Assembly: GCF_000346465.2 (NCBI RefSeq)
Contig: NC_034009.1
Span: forward strand, 40,803,158-40,867,157
Direction of reading: 5' to 3'
Length of the DNA stretch: 64,000 nt
Origin: Prunus persica
Lineage: Eukaryota > Streptophyta > Magnoliopsida > Rosales > Rosaceae
Shown: piece by piece, positions 13,900 through 26,197 of the stretch
How the letters are laid out: every line of letters begins with the position of its first letter
Numbering within the stretch: position 1 is the first letter of the stretch
Notes under the pieces: model-generated
Told to the model about the DNA's origin: nothing
Seen by the model: the letters and a program-made list of their open reading frames with translations, nothing else
Databases searched by the model: none
Made by a program: the position numbers and the translations under genes

Positions 13900-16800
13900 C
13901 TAACGGTTGGTCATTTTGCCATAGTAAAACACCTGCAGCAATCAAATTATGTGATCCAGAATTTTATCATGGTTTTGCCTAAAAAAGAAAAAGAATTTTA
14001 TCATGGTGAACAGAAGACAAGATACTCATCATCTAAAAAGAAGTCAAAAGAAGAGAGCATACCGTGATGTTCCTATTAGCATGTCCAACAAAAAGCTTTC
14101 CTTGCCAGCTTAACAAAGTTGTTATGACAGAATCACAGGGGATAAATCCAACAGGCCTGTAATCTATTTGAATCTCATCGCCAGACAATTCCTGTGACAT
14201 GCAAATGAATTTGTAAGAATTCTTAAGTGTGATGACATAGCAAACCAGCTTCATCTGATAAAAATATCAGAAATAAAAAATAAATAAAAAAGAACAGGAT
14301 GAAACCATATTTTGCACATGTACCTGTATATTTACAGTTTTATCCCAGCCTCCTGTGAAAAGCCATTTTCCTTCCATGCCACTAGCAAATACTGCACCAT
14401 TGTGCATTTTAATGGATTTCATGAACACATCATTCCTCCAGACCTGAAGAAACACAAAAAACAAAGGCCTATTTAAGGAAAATTTAATCATGAAATGATG
14501 ATTATTATCTTGAGAAGAAAAGGAAGATGCCGCAGTGAGGATTAAGGGCAACCTTTACACATCCATTTTCATGGGTTGCTATAAGCAAATGCCTGTCAAC
14601 AGCAAGAGATAAGACAGAGGTCACAGTTCCAGATGTGTCTTCCTCTAGTACTGTCAAAGGACTGTGATCGCTAAGACTCCATAATCGGATGGTTCCATCC
14701 CAACTTCCGCTATAAAGAACACCATCACAAACTGCAAGTGTTGAAACCACTGATCTATGACCAGACATGGTGCATGACAGGGTGCCATCCTGAAATTTTT
14801 CAAAGGTTAAAAATGTTTTTTTTTTTTTTTTCCACTTAAAATCTGAAAAGATGCATATAAATAGAAAATAACATAAATTTTTATTAATGCAAACCCCTCA
14901 CCCGTACTGACCATGCTTTTACTGTTCTATCTCCGCTGCCTGTATAAACATATCCATTTCTGGAGGCCAAGGCATGAATACCACTAAAGCGCCAATCTTT
15001 CTCCTCATACAATATCTTTAAAGGCTCTTGCCCAAGAGGGGTACATGCGCCCCAGATAAATATGTCACCTCCACTGTCACCACTGATGCACAAGGGTTGC
15101 TCTTCATCTACATAAATGAGAGCCTTGATGGCATGCTCATGACCTTTAAATGTATGTACATGAGAGAAGTCCTGCATGGAATTTGCCATTACAGAACTTA
15201 GTGAAAGGGAAAACATGGAGAAAGTGCTTGTGGTGTGAATATATTCACCACATATGTGCAAGCATACGAACATAATAATCAACCTTCCCCACCTTGTCAA
15301 ATCATTAAGATATCAAGCGTTCAGTAAGCAGATCAATAAAGAAAAGCTGCATTTCTAAGTTTAATACATTAGAATAAATTATTTGGTAGATGTGGTAGCA
15401 GAAAACTACTCATGTTTGTAAATGAACACACACATGCTCACACACAAAGAAACTGCATAAAGATGGTTCCACTTTAATCACACAAAAAGACGAACTCCAA
15501 AAATTACAGCCGTTTTGAGTCTGTACCTGTAAAGACCATAAATGGATGGTTTTATCAAATGAGGAGCTAAATAGAAGTTCCCCTACAAGAAAGAAGCGAA
15601 AATACAAATAAAATGTCAAGATACTTGATGAATAAAAAAAAGTGTGCAAGCATCATGACTAATGTATAAATCTATGTATCTTTCGTCCAGAAGGGAGCAC
15701 TTCAATATCAGTTTTCAGACTCTCCAGTAGCATGGACACTTCTTAACGGAAACAGTATGAGATATGCAATCTAAAAAGTACTCCATAATAATTCTACCTC
15801 CAACAGCTAATCCTGTAATGGAGTCACGATGGCCCTGCATAACTTTAGATTTGACATTCCCCTCTGCGAGGCCATCAACAACACCATTGTTAGTCCTCTC
15901 ATCCCCAATTTGATCAAAATCTGCTCCTCCACTGACTTTACTTCCTTGCAACTCATTTTCTTTCTGTGTTTCTGATATTTGCTTGGGTATCTGACACAGT
16001 TCCCCAAGAATCAAGCAACAATTTGCGCTCTCGTCCTTAACTGCCCCATCCAAACCGGCCGTGATATCACATTGAGGTTTAATAATCAGTTCCCTAATGC
16101 ATTTCATCACATCAATCATAAGTGGTCGACTTTCTGGATTGAAATTCAAACAATTGCAAAGATTCTCTTTCAGTGATGCATATTCTGAACCAAATTTAAT
16201 CTCCAGCAAAGCACTAACTCTTTCAATCCAGCTTGCATAAGTTGAATGATCACGAAAAAGGTTTTCACTAGTTTTCACAATCTCTTCGCTAAATTCTTTT
16301 CCAAGAAGCAGCCTCACCAACACACAAGCTAATGAACAAACATCCGAGCCATATCCAACCAGATATCTTGAGCTGTCACTTTCTACTGCAATGCCTTCTT
16401 TCTGCAACGCCTCAAACAACACCTCTGGGCTAATGAAAACGTCATCTTTCAATAACTTCCCAAAGGTCACTCCCAATACTTCAGCATCAATTTCCATTGT
16501 ACCAGAAACAGAATCTACAACACTTCTCCAAGCCTTCCTTCCGGTCACCAAGACTTCACTCAAATCCACAAAAACGTGACCAAAATCATCGAAACCAAAG
16601 CATGAAACACCAAAACAACCAGAAGCAAACCCCTCTGAGTGCAAACCAGTCACTGCCTCACACACCTCCATAGCAATCATTGCAAAAGCAGACAACCCAT
16701 CTTTACCAAAACCATCCCCATCTCTCAACTCATTCAACTTCTCTGAAAAACTCCCATTTCTTCTCTCACACACCACATACAAAAACCCATCTTCCGAATT

Positions 16801-17514
16801 ACCCCACAAGCCATAAACTTTACCTACTTTCCTACACTGTCTCACAGAAGCTCTAAGTAACAGACCCAATTCGTTTCTCTCTCCCTCTCTCATTCCACTC
16901 AAACACTTCATAACCCTTGCAATGTAACTAAACTCAAAACCAGAACTACCCAAATTCGGTAATGAACCAACCTGAACAAAGCTCACACTCTGATCCTCTC
17001 TAAACCAAACCCGACCCGACCCCAAACCAAAACCAGAACCTGAACCAGTTCTTCCTTTCAACACAGTACAGAGCCCATCTCTTGTTACATCACCAACTTC
17101 TGTTTCCACCGATAGGGCGTCGCTCGGAAGCACCCACTCCTTCCAGGTGTCATAAAACTCATCGGACCAAATGCGAGGCAGGAATTTACAAACTCCATCG
17201 GTGGATTGTTTTTGGGGATTTTGGGAACTGCGAGAATTAGGGTTAGGGTTTAGGGAGAGGGAGAAGGAGAGGAGGTCGATGTTCTTGGGCAGAGCGGTGG
17301 GCCCCAGTGGGGGGTACTTGACGAGTTGGGTGCACGCCGGGCAGCGAATAGTCTCAGGGTAGCGCTCGGGAAGCCTGACCAGGCAGGCCTCGCACGCCGA
17401 GTGACCGCAGGCGAGTACGCGCGGGATTGTGTACTCGCCGTCGTAGTTCTGCAAACACACCGGGCACTCCGGCAAGTCCAGCGACTCCATCTCTCCATTG
17501 CCTCCAAACGACAT
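13900..17514 (-). CDS. RING / kinase-like / WD40 repeat protein
   Basis: A probable ubiquitin ligase resembling Arabidopsis At1g21651. Seven exons join in phase: 17514-15798, 15582-15527, 15171-14902, 14789-14553, 14443-14324, 14191-14063 and 13932-13900, giving 853 aa. I chose the ATG at 17514 over an in-frame one at 17601 because the intervening 29 residues are basic low-complexity sequence. A C3HC4 RING finger uses C17, C20, C36, H38, C41, C44, C58 and C61. Residues of about 140-510 look like a degenerate kinase fold: a trace of subdomain order (MEVCEAVTGLHSEG, YGSDVCSLACVLVRLL) remains but there is no HRD or DFG catalytic motif. From about residue 550, seven WD40 blades are visible, with endings such as FDKTIHLWSL, DRTVKAWSV, WDGTIRLWSL and WDKTVNIQ, predicting a substrate-binding propeller. 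The last exon is only 33 nt and is the least certain. Confidence 0.88.
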
Positions 17515-18127
17515 CGTTTTGCCCTTATAGTTTTTGGTTTTCTTTTTGTTGGACGTTTTTGTCCCGCGAGTTTGCCGTATTATCGAAATTGCCCTTCTCA
17601 ATTATATAACTCTTGGGCTCACTGAAACGCGACACTGCTGATCGAATTGTGACGGAAGGGAGATCTAAAAGTGTAAGTAAGAGCTCATCGGTAGCTACAC
17701 TGCTATTCTGAGGTACGTTTTCTGTTTGGTTGCTGAGAAATGTGCTCGCGCTGAAATGAACCTGCTTTTACAATTGCATTTGTTTAGGGTATTGATCAGC
17801 TGATTTTCATTTTGGTTGATCACACGAAAAATTCTGACGTACATTAGAAATCTGTACTCAATTTATTGTTTTGGGCATGAAAAAGTTTGTATTTTTATGT
17901 AAATTTAATGGTGAATTTGAGATCTGGTGCGGTTTTAGTCCCATTTTGTCAAAATTGTACTGTGGAAGATAACAAATTGATGAACGCGTGCAAGCCCATT
18001 TTCCCTTTTCTTTTGATTTAATTGGTGCTTTTTATTTTTATTTTTATTTTTATTTCTCTGCAACTGAGCATTTCTGAGCTTCTTGTTGTTGTTGTTGACT
18101 TTGTTTCTTGTGGTCAACTAGGAGTTC
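17515..18127. promoter_or_regulatory. Divergent promoter of RING/WD40 and KRTCAP2-like genes
   Basis: Start codons of two divergent genes are 613 bp apart, so this stretch must contain both 5' UTRs and a shared or back-to-back promoter. I see no convincing TATA box that could be assigned to either gene, as is common for plant housekeeping pairs. A T-rich tract at 18030-18058 precedes the KRTCAP2-like ATG. Confidence 0.6.
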
Positions 18128-19842
18128 ATGGCGGGGCCGGGTAGTTCCATGTTGTATTCCTTCCTTCTGTTCACTGTCATTCTATCACTTCAACAGATGT
18201 ACAGAGGGAAGTTAGCATCAACAGAGTTGTTTACCATTCTTGGGGGTTTCATTAGTTCTCTCCTATTCCTTGTGCTGTTCACAGTAAGTTCAAAGCTCTT
18301 TATTATTATTTTTTTCTGAAAAACTTATATTGTTTATTATCCTGCATAGCAAGCTTATATCCTTGCCATTGGTTTCGGTTGTTGCAGTTCATTGGCAATC
18401 TCCAAGAAACAAGTGGCGTAAGGACTGGCTGGGGTGCCGGTGAGTGTGTGTTGGTTTGAATTTGTTTGTTACTGGGAGAGTCATTGTGAATTGGAATTTC
18501 TTAAAATGCCACCCCCTATATATCGTACAATTGAGCACATTTCGTAGAATGTCATTGCTCAAGGAAGTCTCATGCTTTCATTTTGTTGGATTTGACAACA
18601 TGCTTGTCCTAGTTGTGTTCTCTCTTTTCTTATCTAAGCTATTGAAGTACACTGTCTTTGTTCGTATGAGTGAGCCACCAGTGATATGGTACTGTCACCA
18701 GCGCACTCTCTAGGAACATATAGAACTTCATGCATGACCTAGGTGTCGCCAGTGATATGCTAACTGCTTGCTCCATGACATCTCTAGGTTGTTTCCACTG
18801 TGACCAACCCTCCCTTTTTTACATATTTCTTTGAAGTTTGACGGAAAATGAACAAGATTAAAAGATTAAAAACAAAAGGATGCTTCATATTACAAAAAAC
18901 ATTTTGGCCAAAATGTAAAGAAAAATGATTACAAGAGGCTTTGCAACTCTTATATTATAGTAGCCTACTATATCAGTTTTCTCATGTTCGGGTTTTCCTA
19001 GTTGGGAAGAGAAAAGAAAGATGGATGAAACATCAAGCTGGATGAAAGTTTATTGCAAGATTCAAGATGCTTCCTATTAAAGGTGTCTAAAAACCTTTTT
19101 TTTTTGTGGTGACCAAAATTAGCTATTTTTCATTTGCAGTTATTATAGCAGAAGCAGTTGCTCTTATTGCTGCTGGCACTGTCCATCGAGTTTGTATCAC
19201 AACATGGTAAGCTAGTTTCATGATGAACTATACATTTTACATATTCTTACATGAGCATGTTCTGGTGAACATGTTTGGGTGCAGTCCTCTTATAGATAGG
19301 GAGCCATACATTTTCAGTGGGCCTACGCAAGGCAAAGCATAATTTTATTATGTTTTTCATTGGAGAAAAGGGTGCCCTAGAAAAAAAAGTCACAATCATC
19401 AGTAATTGATTAAAAAAGTATCTGACATTCTAAAATCAAACTTCAACACTGGTATTTGCATTCAAAAGCTTTTGAATAATAAATTATGCTCAAGTAGTAC
19501 CTGGTATTAAGTTTTTGGTGTACAAATTGAAAAGAAAGGTTTATGGTCAAGTGCATGCAATCAACTATATTGAATTAAACCGAAAAAAAAATATATGTTA
19601 TATTCTTGAGTTTGAGTGTGGTTTCAAAAAGAGAAATTAGGAAGAAGCTTTCAACATTGTTAATGAGTGTGTTATTGACTGATGAACTTTTTGAGACTCT
19701 TGGAGATGTATATGCTGACAACATTGTTAATGATCTAATTTTTGTATGCAGTTTCTTGTTTTCAGCCGGATTACTGTATGAGGTCAACAAGCTTTCAGGG
19801 ATAATGCTTGCCAAAAGTGAATCTAAATCGAAAAGGCACTGA
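18128..19842 (+). CDS. KRTCAP2: KRTCAP2-family oligosaccharyltransferase subunit
   Basis: This small membrane protein belongs to the keratinocyte-associated protein 2 family, an accessory subunit of the ER oligosaccharyltransferase that N-glycosylates nascent proteins. Four exons join in phase: 18128-18283, 18388-18439, 19140-19206 and 19752-19842, giving 121 aa, close to the length of animal homologues. Family signatures are QMYRGKLASTE near residue 22, then VHRVCITTCFLFSAGLLYEV near the C terminus, where HRVC.TTC is highly conserved from animals to plants. Three hydrophobic segments are visible, and the lysine/arginine-rich tail KSESKSKRH is typical of the family. The second intron (about 700 bp) contains no recognisable gene. 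The gene is divergent from the RING/WD40 gene. Confidence 0.88.
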
Positions 19843-20797
19843 GTCTACAGTGTAGGATTTGATGATCTGCTGTTCTGAAATTTTGTTGTTTCCTTTCCTT
19901 CTAATTATAATTTAGAGATAGAACTAAAACAAAAAAAGAGTATCATTTTTATATGTATCAGTTCTTTGTCAATTATACAGACTCCGAAAGATGTTATTTG
20001 ATGTCTTGCTAGTTTTACCCGCTTATTTAAGCCTTGAGATATAAGCTTCAACAGGGCATGCATATGAGTTTCTTTACTGCAGATTTTTTTCTCATTTACT
20101 GTTGATCATGGATTCAACATTAGGTCCTTTAGGTGCTGCAAAAGTTTACCACCAAAATGGTTTAACTCTAATTAGCAATTGCTTAGGTGACTTCTTCCTG
20201 ATCAACATGGTGGCATAAAGATTAACTTACTAGTTTAAACCCGTTTCACAAAGATCCGTCTTGATAGAGATGAGACAACTGTCTGAAAACCGAACACAAC
20301 CTAAAATATAATACAACCACTAGCATGATGAAAAAGGTTCATTAACGTTCTTCAATCCGTACACGGATGATCTGACAGACCGTAGCTGATTGTCAGAACA
20401 CATATACCATTGGGACTCACGCATATGCTTATGCCTCGGAAAATATCCCACGGCCTCTGAAATGCTTCAAATTTGCCCTAGATAGAGTTTGAAGATATCT
20501 TTGTGCTTACTTTTTGTGCAAGGCCAGGTAATTGTTATACCCTTTGCTTTTGCTTCAGTTGTGGCATAACAGATACAGTTGAAACACTTGTAGCTCCAAG
20601 GCTGTTCCCTTTGATGCTGCGGGTGACGGAACCACTTGCTGTTCCTCTTGATTTCTTTCTGTAAACTTGCAAGGCAGTCACAAATAGGCTATTAGAGACA
20701 ACTTGGCTCTCCGATGCCAAATACAACCCAGAACTCGTCAGTGTTGGATTGAGAATATCAAACACTACAAGTTTTCTCAGTTGTCAGTCTTGAAACC
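19843..20797. other. 3' spacer between KRTCAP2-like and PPR genes
   Basis: The two genes converge here. The region probably holds both 3' UTRs. A 76-codon minus-strand ORF at 20535-20765 lies just downstream of the PPR stop; it has a serine/threonine-rich composition without known motifs and is most likely 3' UTR. No repeats or element ends stood out. Confidence 0.55.
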
Positions 20798-22309
20798 TCA
20801 ATCAAATAAAGGCTCCTTGACCAGGAGATTGATTTTTTCATTTAGAAAATTGAGTACATCTTCTCTTCCTTCTTTTATCAGCAACTGTCTTAATCTCCCA
20901 AATGTCACACCTGCTGGCCGAATCCCCTTCTCTATCATCTCTTCCAAAAAGACACAAGCCTTTGAAGTATTGCCCTTCTCACACAATCCATTTATAAGGA
21001 CGGAATATGTATGCATGCTCGGCACAAACCGCCTCTGCTTCATGTACTTCCAGACTTTGAGAGCCATCTCTAGCTCATCTTTCTCACAAAACATCTTTAT
21101 CATCATCGTATACGTATCTGCATCAGGCTCACATAGTTTGATCATTTTACGAAAGACACTAAATGCCTCATCAGTCTCTCCACGATCAATCAAGCTATTC
21201 AAAATGATATTGCAGGTCCTTGAATTGGGTTTAACACCTTTGGAATCCATATCATTTAAGACCCTATACACGTTCTTGAACTTGTTAGCCTTACAAAAGG
21301 CACCAATCAAGGCATTATACACCACCACATCAGCCTTGATTCCATTCCTTTCCATCTCCAAGAATGCGTCAACAGCATCTTCAATCCTGTGTTCCACCCC
21401 ATATGTATGCACCAAAACGCTGTAAATAAAAGATGTAGGTGTACAACCACTATCATCCATGCCCCGAACGATCTCAATCGCTTCATCCACTCTCCCTGCC
21501 TTACAAAGAACATCAACCATGATACCATAAGTCACTATATCAGGATTACAACCAGCATCAGTCATTTCTCTAAAGACCTCCCTTGCCTTAGGCAAATTCG
21601 GATCCTTTCCCCACCCATCAATCAATATACTATAAGTCTTCGAGTCTGGCTCAAACCGATCCTTCATTTTATCAAAAATCTCCTGAGCCTTCCTCACATT
21701 CTTGGACTTACACAAAGCACTCAGCAGGCCATTGAACGCTGCTAAATTCGGAGCACAATCGTACTTTTCCATAACGTTAAATGTATAAAGCGCTTCTTCA
21801 ACCTTCTGGGCTCTAGCATACTTCCTCATAATTATGCTAAATGTCTCCATGTTCTGCATTCTCTTGGCCCTCATTGAGTTCACAAGCTCCCACATGATCT
21901 GGTACTGCCTTATCTTGGCCAAAGACTCAATCATGGCATGGTAAGCCTTCACGCTATGTGTGTAATTCCGCTGCTTCCCTGCCCATTCGAAGAATCGGTA
22001 TGCAACCATACCAGCATTCTGGAATCTCATGAGAACTTCCTCTACCATTTCAGGTGAAATTCTGATCCCACTTTGGTCAAGGGCAGTATCAAGTGCAAGT
22101 GTTGGGCAAGACATCATGATTTTGCATATTGCTTTGGTTGGGTCAGAAAATTGCCTTATGTGTTCGCTTGAACTGTACTTCCTGGACAGCATCCTCCATC
22201 CAAGACACAATCTTTCCCCACATTTTTGTATTTTGAAAATCATATTTTTGGGAACCCAATTGAGAACCAAGCCGCCTGAAGCATTGAGAACTAAAATCAG
22301 TGACATCAA
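20798..22309 (-). CDS. Pentatricopeptide repeat protein, At1g77360-like
   Basis: This single-exon gene encodes a 503-residue P-class PPR protein, an organelle RNA-binding protein. About ten 35-residue repeats run through residues 110-490, for example KTYSILIDGWGKDPNLPKAR, IVTYGIMVDVLCKAGRVDEA and FIYSVLVHTYGVEHRIEDA. There is no E, DYW or SMR extension. The wording closely matches what I remember of Arabidopsis At1g77360 (also called APPR6), including a C-terminal FLNEKINLLVKEPLFD. The absence of introns is normal for PPR genes. The start at 22309 is the furthest upstream ATG in frame; the hydrophobic and basic N-terminal 100 residues could hold a mitochondrial presequence, but a downstream ATG is possible. 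The exact RNA target is unknown. Confidence 0.88.
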   Translation of the reverse strand: MMSLILVLNASGGLVLNWVPKNMIFKIQKCGERLCLGWRMLSRKYSSSEHIRQFSDPTKAICKIMMSCPTLALDTALDQSGIRISPEMVEEVLMRFQNAGMVAYRFFEWAGKQRNYTHSVKAYHAMIESLAKIRQYQIMWELVNSMRAKRMQNMETFSIIMRKYARAQKVEEALYTFNVMEKYDCAPNLAAFNGLLSALCKSKNVRKAQEIFDKMKDRFEPDSKTYSILIDGWGKDPNLPKAREVFREMTDAGCNPDIVTYGIMVDVLCKAGRVDEAIEIVRGMDDSGCTPTSFIYSVLVHTYGVEHRIEDAVDAFLEMERNGIKADVVVYNALIGAFCKANKFKNVYRVLNDMDSKGVKPNSRTCNIILNSLIDRGETDEAFSVFRKMIKLCEPDADTYTMMIKMFCEKDELEMALKVWKYMKQRRFVPSMHTYSVLINGLCEKGNTSKACVFLEEMIEKGIRPAGVTFGRLRQLLIKEGREDVLNFLNEKINLLVKEPLFD

Positions 22310-22595
22310 GCATATTTAATATTGAAATAACATAACCTGAATTCTCTTGAACTACGTCACCAAATTGCATTGTTCACACAAACATGAAGCTTTATAGGAC
22401 CAATTAATTTAATTTATATAAAGAAGAAAATTACAAAAATAAAAATGATGGAGTATTGGGTTTGGACTTGGGGTTAAGATTTTCGGAAATTCCTGCAATT
22501 CAATTTGCATTTCTTACATTTTCTCAGAGATGAAGATGAGACTCACATAATTTCAGCTAAAATCTTCCAGCAAATTATTCAAAAGAACAGAAAAT

Positions 22596-22633
<38 letters not shown>

Positions 22634-24015
22634 AGCAAACCCACTTTGATAGTCTTGTATGCGTTTCTTCTAAGGACTGTAGACGTCGTCGTATTGGCGG
22701 GAGAGCTCGACGCACTGTCAGTTTCAGTTAGCAGCTGGGTCTACTCTCTTCCTCCTCAGCAGAGGGAGGTGCGTGTGTTTGTTCTCGGGTTCTCGAGCTA
22801 TGAAACGCAGCGTACGTACGGGATTGCAAAACGACGTATGAATTTATGTCGTTTGATAAAAAAAACACATGCATTTGCAATTTGCAAGAATTAAACACGG
22901 GCCAATATGAAGTGGAGTTCAAGCCCTTCAGCCCAACAAACATAAAATGCGGAAAATTAAATTAAAAAGTAAATATAAAATTTCTCCACCTTTGCCTTTG
23001 TCTTTGACTTTTTAAAAGTACACGGAGTCTAGCTCAGTGAAAAATGATCTTGATTTGCATATAAGAGTTCTCATTTTCAAATTCCCACAACATCATAGTT
23101 GTGTGTGTATATGAGAAATCACCTTTCGGTCTAGTTTAAACTATCGTTTATACTATAAAAATAAATAAATAAAAGTTCATGTACGTGTTTTAAGAGATTC
23201 CGAATTCAATCTATCAACCTCATAGCATAAAGAAAAATATTGTTCAATTAAAATGAAATCGAATTTTAAAAAGAGTACTTTAAGGAAATATATTTGCTTG
23301 AATTTTGGATCTCAGTATTACCACACCAACTTTTTAATTTTCTATGAATGTCTTTGGACATTTGGTTTAATAATATATTTTTTTTCAATATAAGTAATAT
23401 TGAGGGAGAGAGAAATCAAACTTAGGACCTCAAGTGCAGAGATAAATGCTCTTAACAACTTGAGCTACAAGCCTCTTACAGTCTATAACATTATTCTCCA
23501 CTTAATTGGAAAATGTCTTGAATTCAATTCTCATTGAAAAATAAAAATAAAAAACCTCCTATAAATGTTTCCTATTTTACTTATAAATGATGTTGCAATC
23601 CTGTTATGCTTTTTTACTTTACAATAGTCAAAATCTACAAGCAAAACGCATGCAACCTTATTCCGTAGAATCCGTGTGCAAAGTACATACCACTTTGAGT
23701 CTCTCTTTTTGGGTCCAGGGCTTTGATGAGTCTTTGACCAGACTAAAACCCAACCTACAAAATTAGACTTCGATTCTGACCAAAAACAAATAAAAATTAA
23801 AAAAGAACAACAACTTGGATTTTGTTGCCACAAAAAGAATTGGAAATGTATATATATATATATATATATATATACACAAATAAATATCTCAAAATGATGA
23901 AGGAAAATGAAAGAAATATGAAAATTCACACACATAACCACCCCCTTTGGAGTTTGATTTGAGAATTATTTGCACCACACCAAACTAGGCCTTCCAAATT
24001 AGTTCCAAATCTATG
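22310..24015. other. Intergenic region with simple repeats and SINE-like pieces
   Basis: It contains an (AG)n tract at 22597-22629 in the probable PPR 5' flank, a (TA)n tract at 23849-23874, and two tRNA-like stretches that look like SINE heads: near 23028-23095 (+) with GTCTAGCTCAGTG as box A and TTCAAATTCCC as box B, and near 23390-23475 (-) with TAGCTCAAGTTG and GGTCCTAAGTTTGA. The long minus ORF at 23531-23941 is low-complexity and crosses the TA repeat, so I do not call it. Confidence 0.5.
23849..23874. repeat. (TA)n microsatellite
   Basis: Thirteen uninterrupted TA units in the 3' flank of the receptor kinase gene. Confidence 0.95.
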
Positions 24016-25869
24016 TTATGTTGTGTTCATGCTTGAACTACTAAATCTAGGTCTTGATCCTTCACTTGCCAACAATCTAGAAAACCCAAAGGAAGATCTA
24101 TGAGACTCATTACCAAGAGGCATTGGTCTATCTGGTAATTTGGGAATATCAATGTCACCCTCTAACATCTTGAGGGCCTCAGAAATTGTAGGCCTAAATG
24201 CCACCATAACATGAGCACAAAGAATCCCAACAAGCACAAACCTCTCCATAACACCCTTTGGTGCATTCTCTCTTATTGCCTCATCAAAAATTTCCTCCAC
24301 CTTCCCTGACTTCAGAACCATCCATGCCCAATCTGTGATCAAAACGAAGGACGGATTTGAACCCGAATTATTCGATGTGTCCAGCACTTTCCTCCCACTC
24401 ATGATTTCAAGAATCACAATGCCAAAGCTGTAAACATCACTCTTCTCTGTTAGTTGTCCATAGAGAGCATATTCTGGTGCCAAATAGCCATGTGTGCCTG
24501 CAACCCTTGTGGTGAGGTGAGATTGGCCCTCTGAACTTTGCTTGGCCAACCCAAAGTCTGCAACTTTTGCTTTCAGTTCTGAATCCAAGAGTATGTTTGT
24601 GGGTTTTATGTCTCTATGATAAATGGCAGGCTTGAGCCCATTGTGCAAGTAAGCAAGCCCTTTGGCAACATCAAGAATTATACTCTTGCGCTGAGGCCAG
24701 TTTAATCCCTGCCTGCTGCACAATTGGTCACTGAGATTACCATTTGACATGAGATCATAAACCAAGAACCTTCTTTTGCCTTTCAAATCATCACTTGTGA
24801 CACAGCAGCCTCTGAGGGAAAGAAGATTTCTGTGCCTGATTTTGCTTATGATCTCGACCTCATTCGAAAACTCTTCATCCCCTTTTGAGTCCAAATCAAG
24901 AACATGCTTCACTGCAACCAAAGTGCCATCAGAAAGTGTTCCTTTGTACACAACCCCATATCCACCTTGGCCAATCATGTTTTTCTGGGAAAATCCATTG
25001 GTGGCTCTTTCAAGCTCTGATACAGCAAACCATTTTGCTCCTGAATTGGGCAGAAAGCTAGTTCTAAAACTGGTCACATATTCTTCATGAAGAGCAATTT
25101 GTTTCTCTTTCTTACCCCATTTCCTATACAGGACTATAATCCCAACAGCAAGCAAAATCCCAATCAGAGCCCCCAAGACCCCAAAAACCCATTTCAGCAA
25201 AGTCTTCTTACTCAACTGATCATTTGACTGCTTATCAGCTGAGCCAGACAGAGGCAAGCCCAGAATGCAAGAAGCTGTTCTGGGTTCACTTGGACCCAAC
25301 TCATTAACAATCCCTGCAGCATATAACACAGTGAAGTAAAAGCATTTGGTGGCATTTGCGTCAAGACCAGTCAACTGAGAATTCACCTTCATGCCAGATT
25401 CAAGACAAGAGCTGCATCTTGTTAGGCCCTCCAAGTCTCCCTTGCAAGAAGTGTCCAATGGGTTCATTGGGCCCACCTTCTGAGTCCAATCCTGGATTGT
25501 TACAATCCCAGCACAGCTAGAAGGGCTAGCAACAAACTGGGTTGAGTTCTCAAAGCACAAAGGGACTATAGAAGGATCCAAAGACAAGGCAGCGAGGCTG
25601 GTTTGGAAATTTGAGAGACAAGAAGATGAAATATTTGAATTGGGTAATTGGAACATTGAAGTTTTTTTGAGGTGCTGGGCAAGGCCAATGCCAAAGAGGC
25701 TGAGAAGGGTTTGACAGCAATGTTTTCCATTGGGGTCTAGGCAGAGTGAAGTGTCCCATGGGAAGGTTTCTACATAGTTGAGATCCATGGGGCATGAAGA
25801 AGTGGCTGAATTAATGCGGGAAATAATGGAGAAGATTAAGAAGACAAGGGAGCAACGAGTCTTGCTCAT
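24016..25869 (-). CDS. SPARK-domain receptor-like kinase, At1g11050-like
   Basis: A 617-residue plasma-membrane receptor kinase encoded by one exon. Residues 1-22 form a signal peptide. The ectodomain (about 25-220) is cysteine-rich, opening with CPMDLNYV and carrying CSSCLESG near 152; this is the plant SPARK-type ectodomain shared with At1g11050, which the whole protein resembles. A transmembrane segment covers about 227-248. The kinase domain looks active: glycine loop [11 protein letters not shown] from residue 300, ATP-binding lysine in VAVK at 321, HRD at 418-420, DFG at 438-440 and APE at 464-466. It is of the RD class, because arginine precedes the catalytic aspartate. The C-terminal tail is serine-rich. 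No ligand can be inferred. It sits alone, with long AT-rich flanks on both sides. Confidence 0.92.
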   Translation of the reverse strand: MSKTRCSLVFLIFSIISRINSATSSCPMDLNYVETFPWDTSLCLDPNGKHCCQTLLSLFGIGLAQHLKKTSMFQLPNSNISSSCLSNFQTSLAALSLDPSIVPLCFENSTQFVASPSSCAGIVTIQDWTQKVGPMNPLDTSCKGDLEGLTRCSSCLESGMKVNSQLTGLDANATKCFYFTVLYAAGIVNELGPSEPRTASCILGLPLSGSADKQSNDQLSKKTLLKWVFGVLGALIGILLAVGIIVLYRKWGKKEKQIALHEEYVTSFRTSFLPNSGAKWFAVSELERATNGFSQKNMIGQGGYGVVYKGTLSDGTLVAVKHVLDLDSKGDEEFSNEVEIISKIRHRNLLSLRGCCVTSDDLKGKRRFLVYDLMSNGNLSDQLCSRQGLNWPQRKSIILDVAKGLAYLHNGLKPAIYHRDIKPTNILLDSELKAKVADFGLAKQSSEGQSHLTTRVAGTHGYLAPEYALYGQLTEKSDVYSFGIVILEIMSGRKVLDTSNNSGSNPSFVLITDWAWMVLKSGKVEEIFDEAIRENAPKGVMERFVLVGILCAHVMVAFRPTISEALKMLEGDIDIPKLPDRPMPLGNESHRSSFGFSRLLASEGSRPRFSSSSMNTT

Positions 25870-26197
25870 CTTGGGTTTCCTGTGATTTTTTCTGTCTAAA
25901 ATGGTGTCAGGACAATTTGGATCTGTAATTAAAGAGTTTTGGGGTTTGAACAGTGAACTATCAACATTGGCTGGCGGATGGTCAAAGTGCGCGTTTTTTG
26001 TTTGAGCTTTTGCTTTCGGCTAAACCATTGGAGTCGTGTCCTCACAAAATTGCTTGTATATGTGTGAAAAAATATATATATGCAGCTAGTACACGTGTTT
26101 TTTATATGCACAACAGTAAAACGAGACTAGATAGTATGATATTTTATGTTGTTAAAAAACCGATTTCAATCCTGCTTTAAATTGAGAGCTTATATAA
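25870..26197. promoter_or_regulatory. 5' flank of the receptor-like kinase gene
   Basis: 328 bp between the kinase start codon and a Harbinger-type MITE. The MITE therefore sits within easy promoter distance. I see no other feature. Confidence 0.5.

Noticed and set aside
17515..17601. N-terminal extension of the RING/WD40 protein to an ATG at 17601
   Set aside because: The 29 extra residues are basic low-complexity sequence and the ATG at 17514 stands directly before the RING finger; kept as a less likely alternative.
20535..20765. 76-codon minus ORF just downstream of the PPR stop
   Set aside because: It has no PPR or other motif and follows an intact stop codon; most likely 3' UTR. A conserved extension cannot be excluded without cDNA.
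22505..22894. 129-codon ORF with a run of R-E-R-E residues
   Set aside because: The run is the translation of an (AG)n microsatellite and the rest has no known motif.
23531..23941. 136-codon minus ORF
   Set aside because: It reads through the (TA)n repeat as alternating Y and I and has no family resemblance.
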